A stretch of DNA of 64,000 bases from assembly GCF_035317345.1 (NCBI RefSeq), contig NZ_JAYKTU010000002.1; one strand, written 5' to 3'. Position numbers and translations under genes: made by a program. Within the stretch, counting starts at the first letter, position 1. Each line of letters begins with the position of its first letter. Under the pieces are notes generated by a model, which saw nothing but the letters and a program-made list of their open reading frames with translations, was not told where the DNA came from and did not search any database. Source of the stretch: Cellvibrio fontiphilus (GTDB lineage Bacteria > Pseudomonadota > Gammaproteobacteria > Pseudomonadales > Cellvibrionaceae). This document shows, in pieces, positions 34,927 through 42,381 of this stretch.

Positions 34927-36773
34927 GTTGCTGACCTCTCATTCGCCACAACTTTTATTTGCGATTTTTCGCGCTGTACCGCCTTGGCGGGTTCAGTTTT
35001 TGAAGCTGATTTATCAACAACTTTTTCATCGTGCTGATAAATATTATCGGGCGGTACTTGCAGCATCCGCAGCGCATCTTCCGCCACCTTGGAAAACGCC
35101 GGCGCCGCAACCCATCCGCCGTTGGCATAAATGCCGGAACCTTGCGGCTCATCAACAATCACCATAGCCACTATGCGCGGATTGTCTGCGGGAGCCATAC
35201 CGATAAAAGAGGCAATTTGCTTGGTTGAGTAGCGGCCATTTACTGCTTTGTAAGCAGTACCCGTTTTTCCGGCAACCGAATATGAAATTGCTTTTGCTCT
35301 GGAGCCGGTACCTTCCGCCGTCACTACTCGCTTGAGCATTTGAGTCACTTGATCAGTATATTTTTTATCGATCACACGCTCGCCGACAGGCGGGTTATCA
35401 ACACGCAGTAAAGATACCGGACGCTTAACGCCTCCCGAGGCGATTACCCCATATGCCTGCACGACTTGCAGCGGGGTCATGGTCATTGCATAGCCGTAGG
35501 AAATATTGGCGCGTTCAATGCGCTGCAGTGGTTTAAGCACGGGCACATTGCCAGTACCTTCACCCGGAAAACCGGTACCAACAGGTTGCGCCGCCCCCAG
35601 ACGCGCAAACATATCGCGCACGGTGTTGGTATCCAGCGCAAAGGAAATTTTAGTCATGGCGATGTTGCTGGATTTGGCAATCGCCATGGCCAGATCCATA
35701 GCACCGTAATTGCGGTGATCTTTGATCGGCTTGCTGCCCACCATGAAATAACCGGGGTTGGTGTCGATAATATCTTCGGGCTTGAATTTACCGCTATCGA
35801 GTGCCGCCAATACCACCCAGGGTTTTACTGTGGAGCCCGGCTCATACAAATCCGTGATAGCGCGATTGCGCAGGCCATCGCCGCGGGCGCGACTGCGGTC
35901 GTTGGGGTTGTAACTGGGCCAGTTGGAAATAGCCAGAACTTCACCGGTGAGCACATCGAGAATAACAATAGAACCGGCAACCGCACTGCTGGACTCAACC
36001 GCTTTTTTCAATTCGCGATGGGCCAGATACTGCAAACGTAAATCGATACTTAATGTCAGGTTTTGACCAGAACGCGCCGCGCGCACCAAACGCAACTCTT
36101 TAACTGTGCGGCCACGCAAATCCTTCAACACTTCTTTTGCGCCATTCTCACCGGTGAGCCAGGCATCGTAAGCCAGCTCCATACCTTCTTGTCCGCGGTC
36201 ATCCACATCGGTCATGCCAACCAAATGCGCAGCCACATCGGCCGCCGGGTAATAGCGGTGATATTCAATTTGTTCGTAAACGCCGGGAATATCGAGTGAC
36301 AACACCGCTTGCGCGGCTTCGGGAGACATTTGGCGCTGCAAGTACATAAATTCTTTATTGGCATAACGCGCAAGCCGCGACTCCAACTCAACTTTGTTAG
36401 CATTTAGCGCTTGCGCCAAATCAGCAATGCGGTGTGGCGCTTGGGATAAAACCTTGGGATTAGCCCAGAGCGTGGATACGGGCGTGCTCACCGCGAGGGG
36501 TGAACCGTTGCGGTCGGTAATCACACCGCGATAGGCGGGGATAACTTCAGTGCGCAGGGTGCGCGACTCACCTTGATCCTGCAGGAATTCATAACCTTTA
36601 TCAGCATTAGGTAACACTTGCAGGCTGGCGACATGTACAACCAAGACGGCCACTAGTATCGCCAACACCAGACCAACGCTGTAAAAACGCCAGCGTGCCA
36701 CTTTTAATGGTTTGTGATCTGGCTTTACCGGCGGACGGGCGCGGCGCGGCTCAAATGCAGACGAGCGACTCAT
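34923..36773 (-). CDS. ftsI: Septal peptidoglycan transpeptidase (PBP3)
   Basis: 616-residue class B penicillin-binding protein that cross-links septal peptidoglycan. A basic N terminus is followed by one membrane helix (about 30-52), a pedestal domain, and the transpeptidase with GSTVKPW (SxxK nucleophile), SSN and KTGTAYK. The start overlaps the ftsL stop by 4 bp. Confidence 0.96.
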   Translation of the reverse strand: MSRSSAFEPRRARPPVKPDHKPLKVARWRFYSVGLVLAILVAVLVVHVASLQVLPNADKGYEFLQDQGESRTLRTEVIPAYRGVITDRNGSPLAVSTPVSTLWANPKVLSQAPHRIADLAQALNANKVELESRLARYANKEFMYLQRQMSPEAAQAVLSLDIPGVYEQIEYHRYYPAADVAAHLVGMTDVDDRGQEGMELAYDAWLTGENGAKEVLKDLRGRTVKELRLVRAARSGQNLTLSIDLRLQYLAHRELKKAVESSSAVAGSIVILDVLTGEVLAISNWPSYNPNDRSRARGDGLRNRAITDLYEPGSTVKPWVVLAALDSGKFKPEDIIDTNPGYFMVGSKPIKDHRNYGAMDLAMAIAKSSNIAMTKISFALDTNTVRDMFARLGAAQPVGTGFPGEGTGNVPVLKPLQRIERANISYGYAMTMTPLQVVQAYGVIASGGVKRPVSLLRVDNPPVGERVIDKKYTDQVTQMLKRVVTAEGTGSRAKAISYSVAGKTGTAYKAVNGRYSTKQIASFIGMAPADNPRIVAMVIVDEPQGSGIYANGGWVAAPAFSKVAEDALRMLQVPPDNIYQHDEKVVDKSASKTEPAKAVQREKSQIKVVANERSAT

Positions 36774-37126
36774 TGGCCACCTGCCGCAGGTGCCTGCTGC
36801 TGATCACTGGCATTAATAACGCGATCACCTGAAATCATGACGATCTCTTCGGGTGTCGGGGCCATCATATTCAATTCAGAAATGGCCGCATTTTCCACGC
36901 GGCTGTAAGCAGCCCAGGTGCTCTGCTCTAACAGGTACTGCCCCCACTGAACCTGCAGTTGTGCAGCTTCACGGCGCAGGGTTTCCAGAGTGTTAACGTC
37001 ACGGCGCACAATCTGGGTAGTTGCCACCACACCCAGTGCCGACACCAAAGTTGCCACCCACAATACCGCCACAATCAGCAAAACGCTGGTCGCCGGTGGT
37101 TTTGGTGTTGGCAGGTTTCTGTTCAT
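36770..37126 (-). CDS. ftsL: Cell division protein FtsL
   Basis: 118-residue bitopic protein of the FtsQLB complex. A short N terminus is followed by a membrane helix (about 15-37) and a heptad-like periplasmic coiled coil (RDVNTLETLRREAAQLQ). Sequence conservation in this family is low, so position between rsmH and ftsI carries much of the assignment. Confidence 0.9.
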   Translation of the reverse strand: MNRNLPTPKPPATSVLLIVAVLWVATLVSALGVVATTQIVRRDVNTLETLRREAAQLQVQWGQYLLEQSTWAAYSRVENAAISELNMMAPTPEEIVMISGDRVINASDQQQAPAAGGQ

Positions 37127-37203
37127 GGTTTCCTTGGCAAGTGTTGGAAATAAATTAACGCGCGTCAGGTTTTAACTAATTGGTCGAACTCGCTGGGCTG
37201 GTT

Positions 37204-38133
37204 TTACAATTTTTCTGCCACACGCATAACAGCGCTGCGCGAGCGAATATTTGCATCCACTTCCGCATCGCTCGCCTTTATTGCCTTGCCAAGTGAGCGC
37301 ATGCGTTTATTGAGCTGGTCATCGCGAATCGGCAGCCCTTTTGGCACCGGATCGCCCTGCTCCTGGCGACGGATAAAACGCTTTACAACACGATCTTCAA
37401 GTGAGTGAAAACTGATTACTACCAAGCGCCCGCCCGGTGCGAGAACAGTCAGCGCCTGCTCCAGCACCGACTCCAGATCGCCCAGCTCGTTATTCACATG
37501 AATTCGAATCGCCTGAAATGCACGGGTTGCGGGGTGTTTGCCTTTTTCCCACGCGGGATTAGCCTCCTTCACAACCTCTGCCAGGTGTTTGGTGCGGGTG
37601 AACGGCTGCTTCTGGCGCTCGGCAATAATTGCGCGCGCCATGCGCTTGGCAAAACGCTCCTCGCCGAACTCCTTAAGCACCCAGATAATTTCATCTTCAT
37701 CCGCGCTATTAACCCAGTCGGCTGCACTTTGGCCGCGACTCTGGTCCATGCGCATATCCAAAGGGCCGTCCTGCATAAAACTGAACCCGCGCGCGGCTTC
37801 GTCCAGTTGCGGTGACGACACCCCCAAATCCAGCAGCACACCGGCAACCTTGCCAGTCATATCGCGCGCCTCAACCAGCGCCGCCAATTCTGCGAAAGAA
37901 CCATGGGCGATAGTAAAACGCGAATCATCGCCGAAGCGCTGGTTGGCAGTAGCTATTGCGGCCAAGTCTTTATCTATGCCCAGCAACCGGCCATCGGCAG
38001 CAAGCTGCTGCAAGATCAAACCACTATGACCGCCACGGCCGAAGGTGCCGTCCACATAAAAACCGGAGGTATCGGTAACCAGTGCCTCTACCGCCTCATT
38101 CAAGAGCACGGTGATGTGTTGAGCGTCAGACAC
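37204..38133 (-). CDS. rsmH: 16S rRNA (cytosine1402-N4)-methyltransferase
   Basis: 309-residue SAM-dependent methyltransferase (MraW). Seen: HITVLLNEAVEAL, YVDGTFGRGGHS (SAM loop), LLDLGVSSPQLD, GFSFMQDGPLDMRMD and ISFHSLEDRVVK. It works on the same nucleotide as RsmI (53895-54749). It starts 8 bp after mraZ. Confidence 0.97.
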   Translation of the reverse strand: MSDAQHITVLLNEAVEALVTDTSGFYVDGTFGRGGHSGLILQQLAADGRLLGIDKDLAAIATANQRFGDDSRFTIAHGSFAELAALVEARDMTGKVAGVLLDLGVSSPQLDEAARGFSFMQDGPLDMRMDQSRGQSAADWVNSADEDEIIWVLKEFGEERFAKRMARAIIAERQKQPFTRTKHLAEVVKEANPAWEKGKHPATRAFQAIRIHVNNELGDLESVLEQALTVLAPGGRLVVISFHSLEDRVVKRFIRRQEQGDPVPKGLPIRDDQLNKRMRSLGKAIKASDAEVDANIRSRSAVMRVAEKL

Positions 38134-38141
38134 GGAGTTAC

Positions 38142-38582
38142 CTAAAAAGAAAGATTTTGTAATTCGGCAGACATTTCGCCGTCGATGTTCTGATCCATGA
38201 GTGCGTTCCAGCTGTCTTCATTCCACAACTCGAACTTATTACCCAAACAGACCAACATCAGTTTTTTGTCCAGATGCGCAAATTCACGCAGGGTGGGGGG
38301 AACCAGGATTCGGCCATTGGCATCCATTTCAAGATTCACTGCATGGCCCATAAAGCGGCGCTGGATCTTGCGAACCTGTTCATTGCCGGATGGCAAGGCC
38401 TGGATTTTTTGCAGCACAGGCTCCCATTCGGCCTCGGTGTAAACCAACAGGCAACGCTCATACATGTGAGCAGTCACCCACAAACTCCCGGCACCCGCCG
38501 CCAGCAGCGAATCGCGAATGCGCGCCGGTATCGCCATGCGACCCTTAGGGTCCATGCTGATGGAGTAACTGCCTGTTGCCAC
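38142..38582 (-). CDS. mraZ: Transcriptional regulator MraZ
   Basis: 146-residue double-AbrB-like protein that represses its own dcw operon in E. coli. SMDPKGRMAIPARIRD and EMDANGRILVPPTLRE are the two repeats, each with the conserved DxxGR. The start is GTG at 38582, which places the first repeat at the usual distance; the Shine-Dalgarno site is weak. Binding boxes lie just upstream (38608-38652). Confidence 0.95.
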   Translation of the reverse strand: MATGSYSISMDPKGRMAIPARIRDSLLAAGAGSLWVTAHMYERCLLVYTEAEWEPVLQKIQALPSGNEQVRKIQRRFMGHAVNLEMDANGRILVPPTLREFAHLDKKLMLVCLGNKFELWNEDSWNALMDQNIDGEMSAELQNLSF

Positions 38583-38607
38583 TTTTCACCACTTAACGGG
38601 TTTGATA

Positions 38608-38652
38608 TCCAAGAAAATCCACAAAAAACCACAAATACCCACTTTTCCCCAC
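38608..38652 (-). promoter_or_regulatory. MraZ operator: tandem GTGG boxes with 10-bp period
   Basis: On the minus strand, GTGGGG, GTGGGT, GTGGTT and GTGGAT follow at 10-bp steps, with a fifth, weaker TTGG. MraZ is known to bind repeats of TGGGN separated by 5 nt, which is this period. The boxes begin right after the predicted transcript start, so bound MraZ would block the promoter. Confidence 0.82.
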
Positions 38653-38953
38653 GGTGCTCACTATAAATCGGAGCAGGTCAAAGTCAAGCGAGCGGGCGTG
38701 AAAACACACGCAATTTCACGGGAAAAATCAGGAAAAATCGGCGAACAAGAAGGGAAAGCGCAAAAACATGACACCACAAAAACCAATAAAAATAGATAAA
38801 ACAATGCGATAGAAGACAAACCTAATGTAAAACATTAAGTTTGCGATTATTTCGCGGTAAAAGGCAGGGATTTATAGAAGGATTTGGTCTAAATCGACCT
38901 TGAAGAAAACAACAAACCACAAACTAAAGATCACAGATTGCAGAAAATTAAGT
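38653..38953. other. Region between mraZ and the integrated element
   Basis: Besides the mraZ promoter, this A+T-rich stretch holds no gene I can support. Before integration it would have lain directly downstream of rnpB, so it should contain the original rnpB terminator. I see only a weak GGTC/GACC hairpin, near 38900. Confidence 0.4.
38660..38687 (-). promoter_or_regulatory. Sigma-70 promoter of the dcw cluster
   Basis: Minus-strand TTGACT, 16-bp spacer, TATAGT. The start would fall near 38653, immediately before the MraZ boxes and about 70 nt before the mraZ start codon. Confidence 0.75.
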
Positions 38954-38974
38954 CGGAGTCAGCCGATAAGCCGG
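38954..38974. repeat. attL-like direct repeat (distal copy of the rnpB end)
   Basis: CGGAGTCAGCCGATAAGCC plus GG, identical over 21 bp to 45675-45695. It matches the P1 3' strand and the conserved CCGGCTTATCGG of RNase P RNA, but no other part of rnpB is here. Confidence 0.88.
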
Positions 38975-39020
38975 TAGGGGCACCGTTAAATCAAGGGGTG
39001 CAGGCTACCCTAGCGGGGAT

Positions 39021-39058
39021 TTTGTAGCAATAGCTGTAGCAATCCCTATGCGCTACAA
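39021..39058. repeat. Arm-type repeats inside the left end
   Basis: TTTGTAGCA (39021-39029) and GCTGTAGCA (39033-39041) are 12 bp apart, with an inverted GCTACAA at 39052-39058. The same motif with the same period occurs inside the right end. Probable integrase arm-binding sites. Confidence 0.65.
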
Positions 39059-39140
39059 GAGCAATGCTAAGCACCGACACACACACCCAACCCCATTACG
39101 CCGCTTTTTTTAAAATATCCATTAAACAAAAGAGCAAATA

Positions 39141-39166
39141 AAAAAAGGGGGCACCAAGCCCCCTTT
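39141..39166 (-). terminator. Terminator after the 45-residue gene
   Basis: Stem GGGGGC/GCCCCC with a 5-nt loop, followed on the minus strand by six or more T. It lies 18 bp after the stop of the small gene at 39184. Confidence 0.85.
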
Positions 39167-39183
39167 TCGCTTTCATAAACTAA

Positions 39184-39321
39184 CTACTTCTTCTTCGGTC
39201 GCACCTGAGTCAAAGCACTGCCCGCCACACTTTTCTGGGCGGATGTTGACTTAGGGTTGGCCAAGATTTTTGCTGCTTTACTAGCAACCGACTTGGAAGT
39301 GTACTCATGCTTACTAGACAT
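39184..39321 (-). CDS. Small basic protein of unknown function
   Basis: 45 residues, Lys/Ser/Ala-rich (MSSKHEYTSKS..., ending GSALTQVRPKKK), with no cysteines or membrane segment. AAGAGG 9 nt before the ATG and a strong terminator after the stop show that it is a real gene. I recall similar short proteins with the SALTQ ending on plasmids and integrative elements, but I cannot verify this. Function unknown. It is the gene closest to the left end, transcribed outward toward mraZ. Confidence 0.72.
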   Translation of the reverse strand: MSSKHEYTSKSVASKAAKILANPKSTSAQKSVAGSALTQVRPKKK

Positions 39322-39339
39322 GGTTTAGAACCTCTTATT

Positions 39340-39486
39340 TGACATGGCATTGCAAAGACAGCGCGGTTTTGCAAGAATCATGTCTGATTACGAAAACCCT
39401 CTACCAATTAGCAGAGGGCACACTGGAATGTAATCTAGATAAAAACGGTGAACATCTCTTGGTCGGGGCGTTCACCGTTTTTTTTG
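39340..39486 (+). ncRNA. Candidate structured small RNA
   Basis: Three hairpins follow one another: TTGCAAA/TTTGCAA (39350-39374), CCCTCT/AGAGGG (39397-39418) and AAACGGTGAAC/GTTCACCGTTT (39443-39480). The last is followed by more T to 39485, an intrinsic terminator. The only open frame here (39339-39584) runs through the terminator and has no Shine-Dalgarno site. A terminator with no gene before it suggests an RNA of about 150 nt; no clear promoter was found. Confidence 0.38.
39443..39485 (+). terminator. Intrinsic terminator, 11-bp stem
   Basis: AAACGGTGAAC pairs with GTTCACCGTTT across a 16-nt loop, and the T run reaches 39485. It ends the candidate small RNA. Confidence 0.75.
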
Positions 39487-39669
39487 GGCTAGGGCTGCTA
39501 GATCAGCCTCATACTCTTCTCACCCTAACTCTCCTTAATAGCAATTCATTCAAGACACCACATCTAGTGAAAAAACTTCAATGAGATCGAAGATAATGCG
39601 GTTTTTCTGTTTAGGCAAGCACTAAAACCCAATCCATCCCACTTGAAATCACCCATGCAAGAAAACCCC

Positions 39670-39752
39670 TGTGGATAAGTAAATTTTATCCTGTGTACAA
39701 ATGGACAATATTATGAAATTACTGAAAATTTAACCGAATAGTTTGTGGGTAA
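39670..39752. other. Two DnaA-box-like sites in an A+T-rich stretch
   Basis: TGTGGATAA (39670-39678) is the exact complement of the DnaA box TTATCCACA. TGTGGGTAA (39744-39752) differs by one base. The surrounding 200 bp before the recombinase gene are A+T-rich and have no gene. Possible origin of the excised element; not proven. Confidence 0.35.
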
Positions 39753-39833
39753 AAAGTTGATAACCTGTTCATAACACCGACAATAGGATCAAACACCCAA
39801 TAAAGATCATTTTGCTATAAAAAAACAAACAGC

Positions 39834-40409
39834 TTATTCTTTTTTGAAATTCCAATGCCTCTTAACAGTCGGCAAACTAATACCAAGCTTCGCCGCCACC
39901 TGTGATTGACTAAACCTCTGCTCTTTTAGCTCTTGAACGCTAGCTCTTGTCTCAGTCGCTACAGGCCGCCCCAGCTTCTTGCCATCCGCCTTGGCTCTCG
40001 CCAAACCTGATTGGGTACGTTCTATAAGCAAATCACGCTCAAATTCAGCTACAGCACTAATAACCTGCATTGTCATCTTTCCGGCTGGACTGGTGAGGTC
40101 AACACCCCCAAGAGCCAGACAGTGAACGCGAATACCTTTGCCCGCTAAATCCTCGACCGTAGAGCGAACATCCATGGCGTTACGCCCCAACCTATCCAGC
40201 TTGGTCACAACTAGCACATCACCGCTTTCTAGCCGCTCTATAAGTCGATTCCAGCCCGTTCGCTGCTTAGCCTCTACAGAGCCAGAGACTACCTCTTCAA
40301 TCGCCCTGTGCGGCTCTATGGCAAAGCCAGCGGCTGTTATCTCATGTAATTGATTAGCGGTTGTTTGATCTGCTGTACTTACGCGGCAGTATGCGAATAC
40401 TCGACCCAT
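39834..40409 (-). CDS. Serine recombinase (resolvase/invertase family)
   Basis: 191-residue small serine recombinase. The catalytic serine is in AYCRVSTADQ near the N terminus. LDRLGRNAMDV and the AEFERDLLIERTQSGLARA helix follow, then a C-terminal Hin-like helix-turn-helix (SQSQVAAKLGISLPTVKRH). Such proteins resolve dimers or invert segments. It is divergent from the RHH gene, and the 210-bp gap holds repeated GATACC sites that may be its target. The gene ends 5 bp into the KE terminal codons with no visible terminator. Confidence 0.93.
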   Translation of the reverse strand: MGRVFAYCRVSTADQTTANQLHEITAAGFAIEPHRAIEEVVSGSVEAKQRTGWNRLIERLESGDVLVVTKLDRLGRNAMDVRSTVEDLAGKGIRVHCLALGGVDLTSPAGKMTMQVISAVAEFERDLLIERTQSGLARAKADGKKLGRPVATETRASVQELKEQRFSQSQVAAKLGISLPTVKRHWNFKKE

Positions 40410-40421
40410 GATTAACCCCTC

Positions 40422-40549
40422 TTTTTGGTATCACAAAACCTAGAGGTATCATATCAATAGTATCGCAAAATTGAAAGGCTATTTTGTTGATACCAAAATG
40501 GCGCATATTTGACCGGTATCGGCAACCGTTCACTTGTTGATACCAGAAA
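40422..40549. repeat. GATACC repeat cluster upstream of the recombinase gene
   Basis: TTGTTGATACCA occurs directly repeated at 40485-40496 and 40535-40546. An inverted counterpart, TTTTTGGTATCACAA, is at 40422-40436, with further GGTATC cores near 40445 and 40514. The spacing suits paired binding sites of a serine recombinase (res) or operators of the divergent promoters. Confidence 0.6.
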
Positions 40550-40574
40550 AATACCGCTTGACACATACATCATT

Positions 40575-40599
40575 TGTACATACATTTGATGTATGTACA
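40575..40599. promoter_or_regulatory. Palindromic operator before the RHH gene
   Basis: Perfect inverted repeat TGTACATACAT and ATGTATGTACA with a 3-bp centre, 20 bp before the RHH start codon. RHH proteins bind such short repeats, so autoregulation is the simplest reading. Confidence 0.7.
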
Positions 40600-40619
40600 T
40601 TATTGGCGAATTCAACAGA

Positions 40620-40823
40620 ATGAGCAAAACATTAAAATCCTACCGCTTTGACGAAAACACTCTTAATCTCATTGATGAGCTCAGGGAGGCGCTACACCTC
40701 AGCAATAACTCAGACGTGCTTCGCAGATCATTAACGCTTCTAAAACTAGCTATAGACAATCAACAAAAAGGGGGAGCCATTATTCTTAAAAACGACGCAT
40801 CGGAAAGGGAGATCGTTCTCTAA
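40620..40823 (+). CDS. Ribbon-helix-helix regulator
   Basis: 67 residues. The N-terminal half fits a ribbon-helix-helix fold: a beta strand (TLKSYRFDE), helix A (ENTLNLIDELREAL) and helix B (NNSDVLRRSLTLLKLA). A short tail follows (KNDASEREIVL). An upstream ATG at 40593 lies inside the palindrome, so I prefer 40620. Its stop overlaps the next start (TAATG), so the two are coupled. It is likely the repressor of this small operon; an antitoxin role is possible, but the partner does not look like a known toxin. Confidence 0.75.
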   Translation: MSKTLKSYRFDENTLNLIDELREALHLSNNSDVLRRSLTLLKLAIDNQQKGGAIILKNDASEREIVL

Positions 40824-41218
40824 TGAAACAGTATCTTGATTTAATGAGAGCTGTGGTTGAGGGTTTTGAAAAAGCAAAATCTCAACGAAACTTCAGGTCA
40901 GCAAGACTTAAACTGTTGGATGCAATTCAGTTACTTACCGTTGCCGACAGGGATAACGACGCCCCACGCTTGAAAATCGCCATTATTCGAGCTGAAATCG
41001 TACAGGCTATGGCTGCGATAGAAGCCAAGCTTGCACTACCCTCCAACCCATTTAACAAGAGCCCAGCCACAAACCTTTTACTTAGGAATAAACTTAAGCC
41101 CACAAACGACGGCAAATCCGACTCCGCCGATAACAAAGCATCAAATTTCATCAAGTGCTTTTTTATCTTTTTAAGGAGTCATTCCCATGCCCACTCGCAA
41201 AGTAAAACTATCTATTGA
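40823..41218 (+). CDS. Unknown protein coupled to the RHH gene
   Basis: 131 residues, not recognised. The first 75 residues look helical (YLDLMRAVVEGFEKAKSQRN, then KLLDAIQLLTVADRDN and IAIIRAEIVQAMAAIEAKL). The rest is polar, with a hydrophobic patch (FIKCFFIFLRS) and a His/Ser-rich end. Its ATG overlaps the RHH stop by one base, and its last 32 bp overlap the next gene, which has its own Shine-Dalgarno site. It could be an RHH partner or a toxin, but nothing shows catalysis. Confidence 0.6.
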   Translation: MKQYLDLMRAVVEGFEKAKSQRNFRSARLKLLDAIQLLTVADRDNDAPRLKIAIIRAEIVQAMAAIEAKLALPSNPFNKSPATNLLLRNKLKPTNDGKSDSADNKASNFIKCFFIFLRSHSHAHSQSKTIY

Positions 41219-41396
41219 AGCAGACAAATTAACGTTAGGCATAACTGAAGACATTCCACAACGACATTCCTTCAATGCAACGTTAAATTCAATTCACAAA
41301 ATACTTTCCCTGCTTGAAAAGTGTTCGTTAAGTACCAAGCTACTATTGATCGCCTTATCAACTGTCCCAATTACCACATTTATTGCTATCCGATAA
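41187..41396 (+). CDS. Small single-span membrane protein, unknown
   Basis: 69 residues: a polar N-terminal 45, then a hydrophobic C-terminal segment (LLLIALSTVPITTFIAI) that would make a tail anchor. AAGGAG lies 8 nt before the ATG. It starts within the previous gene. No family recognised. Its stop lies 7 bp before the paired hairpins at 41404-41445. Confidence 0.6.
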   Translation: MPTRKVKLSIEADKLTLGITEDIPQRHSFNATLNSIHKILSLLEKCSLSTKLLLIALSTVPITTFIAIR

Positions 41397-41403
41397 CCAA
41401 AGC

Positions 41404-41445
41404 ACAGGGGGAGGAGGGGCATCCTCCCCCAATAGATCCCCCTGT
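41404..41445 (+). promoter_or_regulatory. Two mutually exclusive hairpins upstream of the csrA-like gene
   Basis: GGGGGAGGA (41407-41415) can pair with TCCTCCCCC (41422-41430). Alternatively ACAGGGGGA (41404-41412) can pair with TCCCCCTGT (41437-41445). Both stems are 9 bp and share the same 5' strand. GGA motifs, the core of CsrA sites, lie in this segment. No T run follows, so it is not an ordinary terminator. Confidence 0.5.
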
Positions 41446-41483
41446 ATGGTTTAAATGAGCACGAACTTCCAAAAGGATTACCC

Positions 41484-41579
41484 ATGGGTAAATTCCTACA
41501 AGAAAATCAGTCAATCTCATCTTTTCTTGAGCGCCTGATACGAGCAAAATGTAAGCTCAGACAAAATTTAAAGGAGTAA
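41484..41579 (+). CDS. 31-residue peptide before the csrA-like gene
   Basis: Short frame with AAAAGGA 7 nt upstream of its ATG and a stop (41577-41579) overlapping the csrA Shine-Dalgarno region. The peptide is basic (FLERLIRAKCKLRQN) and may form one helix. It could be a real microprotein or a leader whose translation controls csrA. No homology can be judged. Confidence 0.45.
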   Translation: MGKFLQENQSISSFLERLIRAKCKLRQNLKE

Positions 41580-41582
41580 GCA

Positions 41583-41753
41583 ATGCTAGTGCTAGGACGA
41601 AAAGCTAGTGAATCTGTAGTGCTTCATCTGCCAGACGGCAATGAAATAGAAGTCACCGTGATTGAGATAAACGGAAGGGGTCAAGTTAGGCTAGGCTTTG
41701 ACGCACCTGAAGATGTTTTAATTACGCGAACTGAATTACTAGAAGCCGTATAA
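41583..41753 (+). CDS. CsrA/RsmA-family RNA-binding regulator
   Basis: 56-residue CsrA homologue; these dimers bind GGA motifs in RNA leaders and control translation. The family residues are kept: MLVLGRK with Leu4 and Arg6, and ITRTELL with Arg49 in place of E. coli Arg44. The strand between them has a 4-5 residue insertion (LHLPDGNEIE) compared with E. coli CsrA. AAGGAG lies 6 nt before the ATG and contains a GGA, the usual autoregulatory site. Chromosomal csrA genes do not sit in such islands, so this is an extra, element-encoded copy. Confidence 0.92.
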   Translation: MLVLGRKASESVVLHLPDGNEIEVTVIEINGRGQVRLGFDAPEDVLITRTELLEAV

Positions 41754-41756
41754 AAC

Positions 41757-41780
41757 GAGCAACCTCTTCGGAGGCTGCTC
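41757..41780 (+). terminator. Hairpin with TTCG loop after csrA-like gene
   Basis: GAGCAACCTC and GAGGCTGCTC pair around a TTCG tetraloop with one mismatch, 3 bp after the stop. The T run is poor. It sits between convergent genes. Confidence 0.55.
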
Positions 41781-41791
41781 TTGAATGGTTG

Positions 41792-42184
41792 CTATGCTTT
41801 GAGTCGCTTAGTGATTGGTGGCGTATGCTTATTTTTAAACAACACACCACTTCGTCTCTCTACATTGAGATTGAGCAAAAGCTGCTCGTCACCCTCACTG
41901 TAGAATTGCAGCAATTCATCTAGCGTTATCTCAAAATGCTTTGCCCTTAAACCCTCAATCACCAGCCATATAACAACAGGGAATGCTGTTGCCTTTAATT
42001 TCAAATCTTCAATGCGATCAGCTTGAAAGTTGAATGTAAAAGCCTTGTTGTTATCCCTATCACTGCTACGCTTCGGAAATACCAATTTACCGTTGGCAAT
42101 AGAGTAATCGCCATCAAATTTTGTTGCGTGATCATGCAAGCAAACATACGCCTGCAATTCTTGCTTTGGAGTTAAAATTCCCAC
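41792..42184 (-). CDS. Unknown 130-residue protein
   Basis: Not recognised. Starts with GTG at 42184, preceded by AAGGAGG at 9 nt. The sequence is mixed alpha/beta with no signal or membrane segment (FTFNFQADRIEDLKLKATAFPVVIWLVIEGL in pieces, ending in a basic TKRLKA). It follows the Rep-like gene on the same strand after 197 bp and converges on the csrA-like gene. Probably element-specific. Confidence 0.6.
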   Translation of the reverse strand: MGILTPKQELQAYVCLHDHATKFDGDYSIANGKLVFPKRSSDRDNNKAFTFNFQADRIEDLKLKATAFPVVIWLVIEGLRAKHFEITLDELLQFYSEGDEQLLLNLNVERRSGVLFKNKHTPPITKRLKA

Positions 42185-42381
42185 TATACCAACCCTCCTT
42201 TTTGTTTATTATTGCCAATAAATATGCACATTTTTTTTAATGTTTTCATGTAATTCCTCTTAATATTTAAAGTTATCCCTACAAAACCTTCAGACAATAG
42301 CTTGCCTATTAGCGAGATGATTGCTCATTGCTTAATCAATTTAATAACGTCGATTTGGTTTTATTCGGAACGGATTTACGC

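Noticed and set aside
39339..39584. 81-residue frame across the small-RNA candidate
   Set aside because: It runs through a strong intrinsic terminator and has no Shine-Dalgarno site.
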